From assembly GCA_028456385.1 (NCBI GenBank), contig JALNQF010000047.1:186001-250000 (forward strand): a stretch of DNA of 64,000 nt, read 5' to 3'. Of this stretch, positions 42,721 through 53,290 are shown in pieces (the first letter of the stretch is position 1; every line of letters begins with the position of its first letter). A program made the position numbers and the translations under genes. The notes under the pieces are model-generated. The model was not told where the DNA came from, ran no database searches, and was given only the letters and a program-made list of their open reading frames with translations. This DNA is from Ophiosphaerella korrae (Eukaryota > Ascomycota > Dothideomycetes > Pleosporales > Phaeosphaeriaceae).

Positions 42721-45700
42721 GAAGGTTGCAGGAGAAGATGTCAAAGCAGCATTTGAAAAGGACATTGAAAGCAATTGCACCGCTCTCACCCATGCCCTCG
42801 CGATGATGGCCACAAGGACGCTCCCAATTCGCGATGCCTGGATCGTCGACAGCGGCTGTGCCTAGCATGTGTGCAACACTGCCTCGAAGTTTGTCCAAAT
42901 AGGCATGTATCATGGGCCTGCACTCAGGAGCGTCGACGCATCCACATCTCCCTCGGGAATAGGAACGATTAATATTTTGTGCAATGAAAACGGTAGAAGA
43001 AGATGGCTTATTCTTGATAACGTCCTCTTTGTCCCATCCGCGCACGCAAACCTCATATCCATGCCCCAGCTGCTCGAGCACGGAGCTAAGGTGGAGTTCT
43101 CCAGCAAAGGCGCAAGTATACGCAATAAGTCAAGTAAAAAGAGCTCATATACCGCAAGCAAATACCATGGCGTTTATGCGCTCGACCTATGGATAAACCT
43201 CACTTTTCCAGCCTACCACGTTAGCCCACAATTGACGCCTTGGCACAACCGACTGGCTCATCTGAGTGATTCAAACTTACGGCGGCTCAAGAAGCAAGCC
43301 TATGGCATTCGGGATGTAGAGCCACGAGAACCATGCAAACCGTGTCTTCAGGGGCGAATGACTGAGAAGCCACACAGCCGCTCAGGTCGAAAGGGAGAAT
43401 ATGCGATGGAACTCCTCCATATGGGCGTTGCAGGCCCATTCGATGAGGGTCTCGATGGCGGTCGATACTGGCTTACCATTGTTGACGACTCGACTGGCTG
43501 GGTTGAGGTCATCCCTATACCACGGCGGCAGGGATTTGTCATTGAATCGTTACGCTTCTTTCTCGACCACAATGAGCGCCCTGAACGGAAGTGTAGACGG
43601 ATACGACTTGATCGGATCCCTGAGCAAGTGGGAGAAGAAATGAAGTTTATCCTCTTTTCTCGGGCGATTCAGCCTGAGGTTACGGGGGTAGATCAGCACC
43701 AACAAAATGGCGTAGCTGAAAGAGCCCATAAGACAATATATGATCGAATTGGACCTACACTAGCACACGCAAAACTTCCATCAAAGTTCTGGCCAGAGAT
43801 AGCTCGAACTCCTGCATATCTTTCGAACCGATCGCCCTCGTCAAAGCTTCAGATGACACCGTACCAGGCATGGTACGGCGAAAAGCCTGATTTATCACGA
43901 CTAAGGGTGATCAGGTCGAGGGGGGAATACTTGGTCCCACCAAAGCAGAGGAAGAAGCTGACTGAGCCACGAACAAGACCATGCATACTTTTAGGCTATG
44001 AGGGGAACGCCAACTATCGCATTCTACTAGAAGATGGGAGGATCGTTGGAACCCCAAACGCCGAATTTCAAGAAGCCCTTATAACTTCCTCCACACAGAC
44101 GAGACCAGATGTGGGAGCCGAACAAGATGGCTTACCTGCGGCAACGGCTGCTGCTACAGGGAGGAGTGTGACGGTGGGGCTATTAAACCAACCGTCGGTA
44201 AGTATACGGCAAGCATCCGTGCCAGCTTCTGGACGTCATGCATCAGTGGCAGCACCGGAACAGGCCATATTTGAAACGAGCGCCGAGGACTCGTAAATAC
44301 TACCTCGGGTGAGCACCAAGGACTCGCAAGTACTACCTTGGGCGGGCGACGGGGACTCGCAAATACTACCTCGCGCGAGTGACGATGACTCGCAAACACT
44401 ACCTCCACTGAGTGACGATGACTCGCAGCCAGTCGTTGAACAGGGAGACAGGACCTTGTCGCCTTCTAGGAGTGGCAATACCTTTGGCTCATTTTCAGAT
44501 GTCTCCGAAGGAGACGATTCACTACCTAATGGCGGCCAGCAACGGGACGACGCTCGACACGATCAAGCTCTGGAAGAACGGCAACGATATTCGGGGCCCC
44601 ATCTTGGTCGCACAGTTCATGAGGTGAGGCAACAAGCCTTAGAATATCACCCTGAACTTAGAATACGGGTCCTGCAGGCTACATCAGATACATCCGAATA
44701 CAGCATGGAAGAGCTTGCACTGATGAATATACCTGAAGGCAACGTACTCCCAACGTTCTTAACAGTAGCTGCGGAAGAAACACAACCCTTTGAACCAAAA
44801 ACTCTTTATCAAGCGAAGAATGACACAAGCTGGCCTGAATGGGAGAGGTCTATGCTTGAAGAGGTCAACTCGCTCAAACAGAACAAAACGTAGGAGCTCG
44901 TCGACCCTCCTAGGGACCGACGAGTTCTCAGCGGCAAATGGGTCTTCAAGCTGAAGAGAGGACCGCATAGAGAAGTAATCCGCCACAAGAGTCGTTAGGT
45001 CGTGAGAGGCTTCACACAAGAAGAAGGCATCGATTATGACGAGACGTTCGCCTCTGTAGTGAAGCCAATGAGCTACAAGGCCCCATTTGCAATCGCAGCC
45101 GCCTTAGGCCTAGAGATCGAACAGATGGACGTCAAGACAGCCTTCTTATATAGCGATATTGATTATGAGATCTACGTCGAGCAGCCTCACTATATGGCAG
45201 ATGGTACACTAAGGGTCTGCAAACTTCGTAAGGCGCTCTACAGCTTAAAGCAAGCGCCTCGCATATAGTATCAAACTCTAACCAACTTCCTGCGCGGCGT
45301 CGGCTTCAAGCCAATTAATGCCGACTTCGGTATCTTTGTGCGGAGCAATATGTACATTGCGGTATACGTGGATGACCTATTAATCGTCGGTCCAAGCATT
45401 GCAGAGATAAAAAGAATAAAGAGGGCCCTTCGGAATCGTTTCCAGATGACGGACCTTGGACCCTGCAGCTATTACCTCGGGATGTCCATCCAACGAGACC
45501 GTCAGAACAGGATACTTTACCTAAGCCAAGAGGCCTACATGAACAAGGTTGTCTATCAATTCGGGCTCAGCGACTGCGCCTCCATCAGCACACCGATTGA
45601 AACATCACCACCAACAGAAAAAAGTCCAGAATACCGCTGTCCCCTTAAACAGAGAACCGAATATCAGCGGATTGTAGGATCTCTAATGTACATCATGCTT

Positions 45701-46319
45701 GGTACTAGGGGGGACATTGCATATGCGGTGTCCATAGCGAGTCGGCACTTAGCAAACCCGGGACCGCAACATATGAAGCTTGCACGACGCATCCTAAGGT
45801 ATCTTGCAAGCACGTGTAGCCTGAGGCTTACGTACAAGGGCCATCTCCAAATGTTGAAGGGATACACAGATGCAGACTGGGGCGGCTGTCGTGACACGGC
45901 GCTCAACTTCTGGATACCTGTTCAACATTGGGAGTGGAGCTATCAGTTGGCAATCCAAGCGCCAAAGCGTTGTCGCCCTATCGACCTGCGAAGCCGAATT
46001 CATGGGACAGACCCAGGCAACTAAAGAGGCGATCTGGCTAAGAAAGCTTCTTAATGAGCTGAACCTAAGCCAAGGAAGGGCCGCAACCATCATCTGCGGC
46101 GACAACCAAGGAGCCATTACTTTATCCTCAAATCCACAGTACCACTCACGAATGAAACATATGGACATCCAGCGCAAGTGGCAAGGAGAAGTTCAAGGAA
46201 CTGGGACAGTTGAATTGAAGCACATTCCAATTGCAGAACAAATTGCCGATGGGTTCACGAAACCCCTTGCAAGAGACAGATTCGAGTGGTTTCGTCGAGG
46301 ACTGGGAATTGAGTAAGGT
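42718..46319 (+). pseudogene. Copia pol: protease, integrase, reverse transcriptase, RNase H
   Basis: Protease: WIVDSGCA followed by TAG at 42863. Integrase: the zinc-binding HNRLAHLSDSNLRRLKKQ..CKPC, then the core with VDDSTGW and QHQQNGVAERAHK. RT: the WVFKLKR region, MDVKTAFLYSDIDYEIYVEQ, and the catalytic YVDDLLIVG with both Asp intact. RNase H: YTDADWGG, then after a frameshift near 45895 STSGYLFNIGSGAISWQSKR and ALSTCEAEFM. It ends at ADGFTKPLARDRFEWF. Stops at 44294, 44891, 44996 and 45266 interrupt it. Between integrase and RT is a short tandem repeat (44281-44430). Confidence 0.92.
44281..44430 (+). repeat. Imperfect 30-36-bp tandem repeats within copia pol
   Basis: About five units around GACTCGCAAATACTACCTC, translating to DSQxLP repeats in the hinge between integrase and RT. 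The first unit has TAA where the others have CAA or equivalent. Confidence 0.8.
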
Positions 46320-46451
46320 GTATGGACTTAAGTATAACCAATAAGCTGTACGGGCACCCTTTCCTTCTTTTCCTTACGTAAGGTTTTTTAAGGTTTTGAT
46401 GGGGCCTACACACTGTGAAGAATGGTCGATGGGACTTCCGACGGAGTCTTC

Positions 46452-46463
46452 ATCGAGTGGGAG
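46452..46463 (+). other. Polypurine tract of the copia element
   Basis: GAGTGGGAG lies immediately before the 3' LTR, the expected site for plus-strand priming. Confidence 0.75.
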
Positions 46464-46582
46464 TGTTGAATATCACAGTGACTGAAACAGCAATATGTTA
46501 CGGGGGCTGCAGGTGTATATATAAGAGTGAAGCATCCCTCCTGTAGAACATACAACAATGAACACAATCACTTGCTTCAACA
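46464..46582 (+). repeat. 3' LTR of the copia element
   Basis: 119 bp, differing from the 5' LTR at two transitions, followed by the GTGAT duplication. Confidence 0.97.
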
Positions 46583-46584
46583 GT

Positions 46585-47364
46585 GATAACGTGCATCCGC
46601 CCGTAACGGAACAACCGCCGTAACGGAACAAACCATCGGTACTTTGATTTCGCAGTATCCGCACGCCGGCACGTGCTTTGATTTTTGCAATGTTGCCCTT
46701 GCGTAATATGTCAAGGTAACTTATGAACCCCCATAACCACGCCAATACAAAAAATACGCCTAAATAGACGCCTGCCCTCCCCTGATTCGCGAAGAGTCCT
46801 ATCTTTATAGCGAAAGCGAATCTCGTCCAACACGGGCCACCACTGTACTTATACTACCGTCGCAACTCGTAAAGCACCTATACATGGGCCTATAAGTATA
46901 ATAGTAATGCTTAGGAATTATGATCAGCCGTAAGGCTGCAAGGAACGCTCAATTCATACTAGGTCACTACCCCGGTCAGTACCTACGATCAGAACGATTA
47001 CCAATTTCGGCTAGTACAAGACAGCTACATAATCATAACATCGGGCTGCCAAGCAAGCTTGTGGCTAGTATAATTGTGGCGGTGCAGGATCTTGGCAAGC
47101 AGGCCGATCTACGCCCCGCAGCCTTACGATTCAACTCAGCCTTAGCTACTGTGCACCTCCCCGTCAACCAACTCGCCTCTTGTAGATTCGCCACCTTACA
47201 AGGGTCAGTGTCGGTGCGGCTCGGTCGTCCTCCCTGCTAGCGGTGGCGACCCAATATACCTTTCCAGCCGCTGCTTTAACCCATCAGTCCGCTTACGTAC
47301 ACCGGCGAGCAGAAGGGCTGTCCTACTTCGTCTTAGCACATCTTCTGGGCAGCTTCCTAATCAA
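46585..47364 (+). repeat. Left arm of the inverted-repeat element
   Basis: Starts with GATAAC at the copia target duplication. Its reverse complement matches 49431-50175 in the outer about 55 bp and inner about 460 bp. Confidence 0.8.
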
Positions 47365-47542
47365 TCCCGCTTTCCGTATAAGCCACTTCAGTGTCTTAGA
47401 CCCTTGTCACAATACTAAAATGCCGCTTAAGACAGATATATAACTATATACTATGCGCCAGCCTATATCATAGAAATGCCACTAGGAAAGGTAAAACTAG
47501 CTGCGTGTGAACTTACCTTATATAAGTCCCCTAGCTCCAATC

Positions 47543-48340
47543 TTATTGGACACGGATATACCTATACGGCTTTGACACATGCCCGGCCTTCTCCCACTTG
47601 ATCGGTCTCTGAGACGCAACACAACCGTATTGGACCCCCATGCACTCAAGTGTCTTATAGCTCTTCTTTTTCTTCGCATCCACCCAAGAATAAAAAAGAG
47701 TAACATGCCCCGCCGACCCTTCGGTCCCCTCACCTAATGTGCCAACAAAGTCGCCCGGTTGCAGATCATCCCACTTAATTTCCTTCGCAATCTTAGTCAT
47801 ACTAACAGTATTATCCCCTGGGGGGGTAGTATGCAGCGCCATCGACACAAAACCAGAGCAATCAGTCCGGTAGTTAACACCATTAGGATCAGGATACGTC
47901 TTGTCCATGCTGTACGGGACGTGTTTGTTAATCCAGTACTGTCCCCGTGAAATGATTTCGCTGCGGCTGATGGGGCCGTTGGTGGATGATTTCCCGCTGC
48001 GCGGCAGGCAACATTTGAAGTCGGTCGGGCCGGGACAGAGATTGGGCGCTGTATTTCCAGTCGAGCATTGGGATGTGAAGCGGCAGTTTCCACCGGAGCC
48101 GCATGAGGTTTTAGTGCAACATTTGATATCGGCGGGTGTGCCGGGGCAGGCATTGTTGATGTATTTGCCGCCACCTTTGGTACACGAGGAGGTCGGGATG
48201 CAGACGCCGGGGGCGCCCCCTGAGCCGGTGCAGGGCCCGTTGACGCTGGACCGGGTTTCAAGGGCGTCGATTGGGTTGGCGAGGGCGGTGGGGAAGGTGG
48301 TTGAGAGGACGGAGAGGATTACGAAAAAAGTTCGATACAT
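47543..48340 (-). CDS. Secreted NlpC/P60-like cysteine peptidase with N-terminal Cys-rich repeats
   Basis: 265 aa from ATG 48340, intronless. The start at 48340 was chosen because it opens a signal peptide (MYRTFFVILSVLSTTFPTAL, cleavage near ALA-NP); the frame is open further upstream without features. Residues 35-111 hold two Cys-rich units ending in IKCCTK and FKCCLP, a motif seen at the N-terminus of fungal secreted hydrolases. Residues 123-265 form an NlpC/P60-like domain: YRTDCSGFVSMALH with the putative nucleophile C161, LQPGDFVG, and AGHVTLFYSW with H212. Bacterial members cut peptidoglycan stem peptides. The domain resembles actinobacterial secreted proteins, so horizontal origin is plausible. 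It is the only gene between the arms of the inverted-repeat element and is fully open, while all neighbours are decayed. Substrate unknown. Confidence 0.82.
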   Translation of the reverse strand: MYRTFFVILSVLSTTFPTALANPIDALETRSSVNGPCTGSGGAPGVCIPTSSCTKGGGKYINNACPGTPADIKCCTKTSCGSGGNCRFTSQCSTGNTAPNLCPGPTDFKCCLPRSGKSSTNGPISRSEIISRGQYWINKHVPYSMDKTYPDPNGVNYRTDCSGFVSMALHTTPPGDNTVSMTKIAKEIKWDDLQPGDFVGTLGEGTEGSAGHVTLFYSWVDAKKKKSYKTLECMGVQYGCVASQRPIKWEKAGHVSKPYRYIRVQ

Positions 48341-49430
48341 GCTAACAAGATGCGTGATTGATGTTCGGGAACAATGTCTAAACCCCGTATGAAGATATAT
48401 TGGGTTGGCAAGGGAAGGCACCCTACCAGCCGGGTTAGGTTTTGCTCTTATATTCACTGGTCCCAGGCTCTTGTTCCATCCGTTCATTTTTTTTCTCGTA
48501 GCGTGATATCAGGCGATAATCATGGGCTAGGAAACTAGGCCATCGTTTTCAAAGGTGTGCTTGCGAGTGGCAATGCGGAGTGGATCCGGTCATTCTCCTC
48601 GCCACCCTTTAATCATAATGAACTGATTGACACAGCCATAGATAACTGGGGTGACTAGAAAGATCCAGGTCTCCTGCACCTCATCGGGTGGTTTTAACTA
48701 GTGCGGCTGGCTGCGCGCGGTCCCAGGCATCTCAGTGGTCAATATTAGGCGAGGCTTCGGTAGCGGTTCAGCTCAGAAAGGTAAGACACGTGATAGTGAT
48801 GATACAGCCCTACAGCGCGGTATGCATGCCGCAATGCACTATTTCAATAGTTTGAATTACTTTGTCTGTCAATCGGCGCTGAGGGAGGAAACCAGATAGC
48901 AGGGCTGGATTCGTGGGACGGTTTGGTTCCGCAAGCCACATCAACGAATTTGGCAAAACTTCAACTTTGCTGTCTCACTATCAGACCACTGCACTCAAGC
49001 AACACACCAGCGAACGACAAAATGGAGCGATGCTATGGTGATAAAACATCAGATTAAAATCTGGCTAACCCATGTGATAGGTATACTGTGAATTTATAGG
49101 AGGAAGTCTAACTTAGTAGTATTCGTAACGTTAAAGCCGTCGCGAGCCGCGCTGAGTCGTGTAAGGCCACCGACCTGACCGAATCGCTATGGCCCTTAAG
49201 CGTCTGCAGGCAGGCCCTGCTACTCGCATCTCAGATCTTGACTATCTTGTTGCCCGACGCTAAGGCAAGCCGGGCCAAGTCGTAGAAGAAGGCTACCGAG
49301 CTAACCCTACTGCTATAGCCCTTAAGCGTCTATAGGTAGAGGCTCTATTTATCTTCTATAGCTAGCTTTATTATAATCTAGTCTAGCTTTGTACTAATAT
49401 ATATCCGTCTTATGTGGTGTTCTGGTACTT
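48341..49430. other. Interior of the inverted-repeat element upstream of the peptidase gene
   Basis: Promoter side of the peptidase gene. At about 49165-49350 two diverged segments with the shared core GCCCTTAAGCGTCT form a tandem duplication. No second gene was seen. Confidence 0.5.
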
Positions 49431-50175
49431 GATTAGAGAGCTGCCCTGAAGATTTGCTAAGACGAAGTGGGAAAGCCCTTCTGCTCGCCGGTGTACGTAA
49501 GCGGACTGATGGGTTAAAGCGGCGGCTGGAAAGGTACATTGGGTCGCCACCGCTAGCGGGGAGGACGGCCGAGCCGCACCGACACTGACCTTGTAAGGTG
49601 GCGAATCTATAAGCGGTGAGCTGGTTGACGGACCGCCAGGGAGATAGCCAAGTTTGATTACAAGGCCCGCTTGCTTAGACTTTGCACAGCCACGGGTCTG
49701 ACGGCCACCGTTAAACTGCGTTACGATTATGTCATAATCCTGTGCTAGCCAAAATTAGTAATTATTCTGATCGGAGGTACTCACTGGGGTAGCGACCCTA
49801 TATGAATTAAGCGCGCATCATAGCCTTACGGCTAATTATTACTTCTTAGTGGTGTCGTAGGGTTCTCTGAACTCGAGGGAGTCGCTTAAGGGGTTGCGAG
49901 AGTGATGCAAGCTTGGTTGTGATCTTCTGGCGCAGAAGGCTGGTTTTCACTTAATAGGAGGCTCTTTGCAAATTATGTAGTCGCTCGTTGACGTTAGTGT
50001 AACTTTTTAGTGAGCAGCGTTATGGTACTAAAGAAATAGACTTAGAATCTGACTCAAGTTGAGTATAGTCGAATTTAGGTCGTGGGGAGAAGTTCTATTG
50101 CTTTAAAGTCAAAGTACCTGTGATTTGTTCCGTTACGGCGGTTGTTCCGTTATGCGTGGATATACATTAGTTATC
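49431..50175 (-). repeat. Right arm of the inverted-repeat element
   Basis: Inverted counterpart of the left arm, ending GTTATC at 50170-50175. It differs from the left arm by many transitions, so the arms are not young. Confidence 0.8.
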
Positions 50176-50335
50176 GTTACATTGGTATGTAGTGAGAAAA
50201 GATTGTGTGTGAGCGGTAAAGGTAAGGTCAATGCTAAAGAACTTCAGCAGCTATTAAAGATAATTTAAAGCCGTAAGGTGCTGAAGCTCAAGCCTGCCTA
50301 GAAGATTGTCTATAGAAGTTCTCTCCTGCAAGAAG

Positions 50336-51208
50336 TTAATCTTGAGCCTTATTATCATCAGGATGATCGACCGTATCACAATCCTCCTCCCAATACTGTG
50401 TCCACTTCTTTAGCCTTTTTGGAGGCCCTGGACTAGTAGGGTTAAGCAAATGAAAATCACGGAGCTTGTACGGGCTATTCTTGAAGTTAGAAGCATCGTA
50501 CCACTTCGGATCGTCCTTATATCAAAGCCATTTCACATGATACTGTAGCTTTCCGCGACTGATGCGAGCATTGAATATCGCTTCTACCTCATATTCGTCG
50601 TCTTCATTAGCGATGTCGCGATTGCGCTTCCACTTATGCTTGCGCGAGCGAGAAGGGCGGACAGTTAATTTCAGCCGCTTTTTGCTTTCAAGATGGCGGA
50701 CATGATTTTCGTCGCTATCGTCGCTGTTATAGTCTTTGGCATTATACAAGTAGCACTTTGGCATTGAAAGAGGTTTCAAGGCCGAAGGACGGTTAGAGAG
50801 CGCGTTACCGTCGCAGGGTGACAGCTTTCGTTGATTCGCTAAGCACACGTTGTGCTTAGAATGGTGCTTCAACGTCGTATTGGATGATCGAATGTGCCGC
50901 TCAGTTGATGAGAAGCGTTTACGCTTGAGGGTCAGCTGTGCAGTCTGACTACCGTGGTCATCATTGTCATTGTCGTCGGTATCGCTGCTGCTGCTGCTGC
51001 TGCTGGTGTTTTCGATTGTAAGGAATTTGCCTTGCGTTAATTGTTCGATATTCACCTTTGTCGAGCTAATTGGTGTTTTTGAAGGAACTTTACGACTTGT
51101 AGGCCTACTTATTTGAGTGTGCACTACGTTAACCGCATCAGAACTAATCACATCATCCGTATCTTTAGGACTTGCCCGTCTATGACTCTCCAGGGTCGTG
51201 ATGCTCAA
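50336..51208 (-). pseudogene. Chromodomain protein gene interrupted by one TGA
   Basis: A minus-strand frame of 228 codons (51208-50522) ends inside a chromodomain: YEVEAIFNARISRGKLQYHV then KWL and TGA (50522-50524). The same frame continues after the TGA with YKDDPKWYDASNFKNSPYKL, then LNPTSPGPPKRLKKW, and stops at 50336-50338. Thus the domain is complete except for one codon. The N-terminal 190 residues are Ser/Asp-rich with basic patches, including an (S)n tract encoded by CTG repeats. Chromodomains bind methylated histone tails. It may be a host gene or a relic of a chromovirus-type element; there is no integrase nearby in the same frame. A codon change such as CGA to TGA would fit RIP, but the original codon is unknown. 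Confidence 0.75.
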
Positions 51209-52889
51209 AATTTTAACCCGATCGCTTTTCTGTGCACCTGCATCATTTTCGTGTGAGTCGCCCTTGTGGGTATCTGGGCCGGATTGGCTGTCCTCGATAA
51301 CGGTTACATTATCTACGCGATGTCGGAAATAGTGTACAAGAGCTAATATAACAGTTGCGCCTGGGAGTTTACCTTAGCTAATATTTCTAGAAGGAGTTAG
51401 CTGGCTTAGGCTCTCGTCCCTTATACTTTCATGAAAGGTTCGCTTGAACTCTTCGCCTTTACATTCGTTCTAGGGCGTAAAACTATTGTAGCTGCTAACA
51501 TTGCCACCTTCTATACTTCGGCTATTGCTAATATTATTGCTGTTTTCTCCCGCTGCGTTTTGTTAATATAGAATCTCGAAATAAACTAAATTTGGTTTCG
51601 TTAGCTAGACGGACGCCTACCTAAGGGTATTAAGTTAACAACTTCGACTCTACTAAATGTAAGCACATAATCTTCTTTATTGCTTGATTTAGTGTTTAGT
51701 CTTGGCCTATATTTGCTTAACGGGGCCTTTGAGAGGTAACGTTAAGAGAGTTGCTTAGGCCCTAGAGGTCCACTACAATGTATAATTTGTAGGGAATATT
51801 GTGTATAAGTTACAGGAAACATATTAAAGAATAATGCTATCGCCGCCGTTGTAGTTAGAAGGAGTGCTGGTGCTGCAAGAAAAGAGGAGACGCCGGCACT
51901 TAAATACGTAAAGATACTACGCTTAAGGTCTCGTTTGTATTGTATATCCTTTTAGAGAGCTCTCTCCAATGACATTTAGCGCCTATTAGGCAGCAGTCTG
52001 TACAAGGCTGTGCTCGAAACTCTGTACTCTTACTGACATAACAAGCTAGAGTCGAATTAGTTTCGCGCTGTGTACCTACATGGATTATGCGGCTGCGAAG
52101 TGTTAGTGGCGATGTAACCTTTGCATTAAGCCCCTTTTTCTTTGAATAGAAACTTGATTAAGTCTCTAACTAACACACTTGCTAGGAATAAGGAAGTGCT
52201 TTGCCTGTTCCTAGACTCTAGGCTATGTTACACACCGCTCTGCCCCTTTTCCGTGAGAGCCTACATACTAATTAGGGGGATCCTAGCCTAGATTTGTAAC
52301 TTTTCGGCCGCTCTAAAACCTAGAAACGGGCCTAAACTCGTGTTTAAACTTTAGATAGTAGGCTCTGAGTGCTGTAAGCCAAATAATGCAAAGATATTAG
52401 CACCTAAGCTGTGCTAAGTACCTACTGTAGGTTTCACTACCCCTAATATTAACGCTGTAATAGGACACTACTATTATGTAGGTAGCTATAGAACCTAATC
52501 TCTACTTATATGTGTTACGGCGCAGTCTTAGGAAGTATATACCTTAGCTACTATCTATATAGCTAAGTAGTAGGTTAGAGCCTAGCTATAGCTTTTCTAG
52601 TGTAAAATACTAGTAAGAAAGGACCTACAGCGAGATTTAAAGAGTTTAAAGCTAATTATTCCCCTAAGACTATATACTACTATAACCTCGCTAGGTGTCT
52701 AGCTAAAGTTGTACTAACTTAGCGCTTTAGGTTAAGACGTAATTATAACGCCTAAGGCGTATTTATTAACTAACCTGTGTAATTAATAACGTAGTAGATT
52801 AAGGACAAGTAGACTAGGTAAAAGTTAGAGAATAGTTATAAATTATTTATAAGTAACCTAATATAAAGACTACTTATAAGATAGGCGTA
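51209..52889. other. Transition into RIP-affected AT-rich DNA
   Basis: Stops in all frames, rising AT content and many TA dinucleotides. No element could be named. Confidence 0.5.
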
Positions 52890-53290
52890 AGAGCTAAAGT
52901 ATAATAGGGTTACCTATTATCGACTACACGTAACCCTTTCTAATAGTACTAGTAGATTAGAAGGTAATAACAAAAGCTTATATAGTAATTAGTAATAACT
53001 ATTAACAATAGTTAATTTATGTATACAATATTAAGTATTAGTATTCTAGGTTAAAGATTAGATTGCTAATACTATCCTAATAATACATATTATTATTAAC
53101 TATATACTTAGTCTCTTCTTAGTACTTTACAACTTTATATTTACTAAGATCGCGAATTTACAAAATTATTATATATCTCTATTGTAGTTAGTTTCCTAAC
53201 TAAGTTTGTTATCCTATAGGTTGTTACCTTACTTATCCTATACTTTGTTAGTAACTAAACTAAAGCTAATTAGTTCTATCTTAATTCCTC
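52890..53290 (-). repeat. RIP-mutated terminal repeat, left copy
   Basis: The reverse complement aligns in order with 58085-58560. Shared segments include GTAATAAGAG, AACTAATTAGCT, TACTAACAAAGTATA and TATAATAGGGTTAC. It adjoins the 3' end of the minus-strand gypsy element and is likely its 3' LTR. Confidence 0.6.

Larger units (their letters stand above)
40511..46582 (+). mobile_element. Complete but disabled Ty1/copia LTR retrotransposon
   Basis: 6072 bp bounded by two 119-bp LTRs and by GTGAT duplications (40506-40510 and 46583-46587). In order it has: 5' LTR, primer site GGTTATGAGCCC, ORF1 with a SANT/Myb-like N-terminus, gag with a CCHC knuckle, protease, integrase, reverse transcriptase, RNase H, a purine tract GAGTGGGAG and the 3' LTR. 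The Pol order (integrase before RT) defines it as copia. The coding part is broken by seven TAGs at Trp-like positions (41030, 41809, 42438, 42863, 44891, 44996, 45266), one TAA (44294) and about three frameshifts (near 42270, 42717 and 45895). All eight nonsense changes fit CpA to TpA. It inserted into the tip of the inverted-repeat element at 46585-50175. Confidence 0.95.
46585..50175. mobile_element. 3.6-kb inverted-repeat element carrying a peptidase gene
   Basis: The two ends are inverted copies. GATAAC..CGTAACGGAACAACCGCCGT in the left arm pairs with its reverse complement at the right end. Homology resumes over about 460 bp inside (46905-47364 with 49890-49431), where the arms share the AGCAGAAGGGCT and CTAGCGGTGGCGACCCAAT segments. 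The middle 240 bp of each arm differ. Each tip contains two copies of GTAACGGAACAA. Between the arms lie about 2.07 kb with one intact gene and no transposase. Duplicated motifs in the tips resemble binding sites of pogo/Fot1-type transposases, but that family assignment and the exact end bases are inference. It may instead be two facing remnants of one larger element. Confidence 0.6.
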
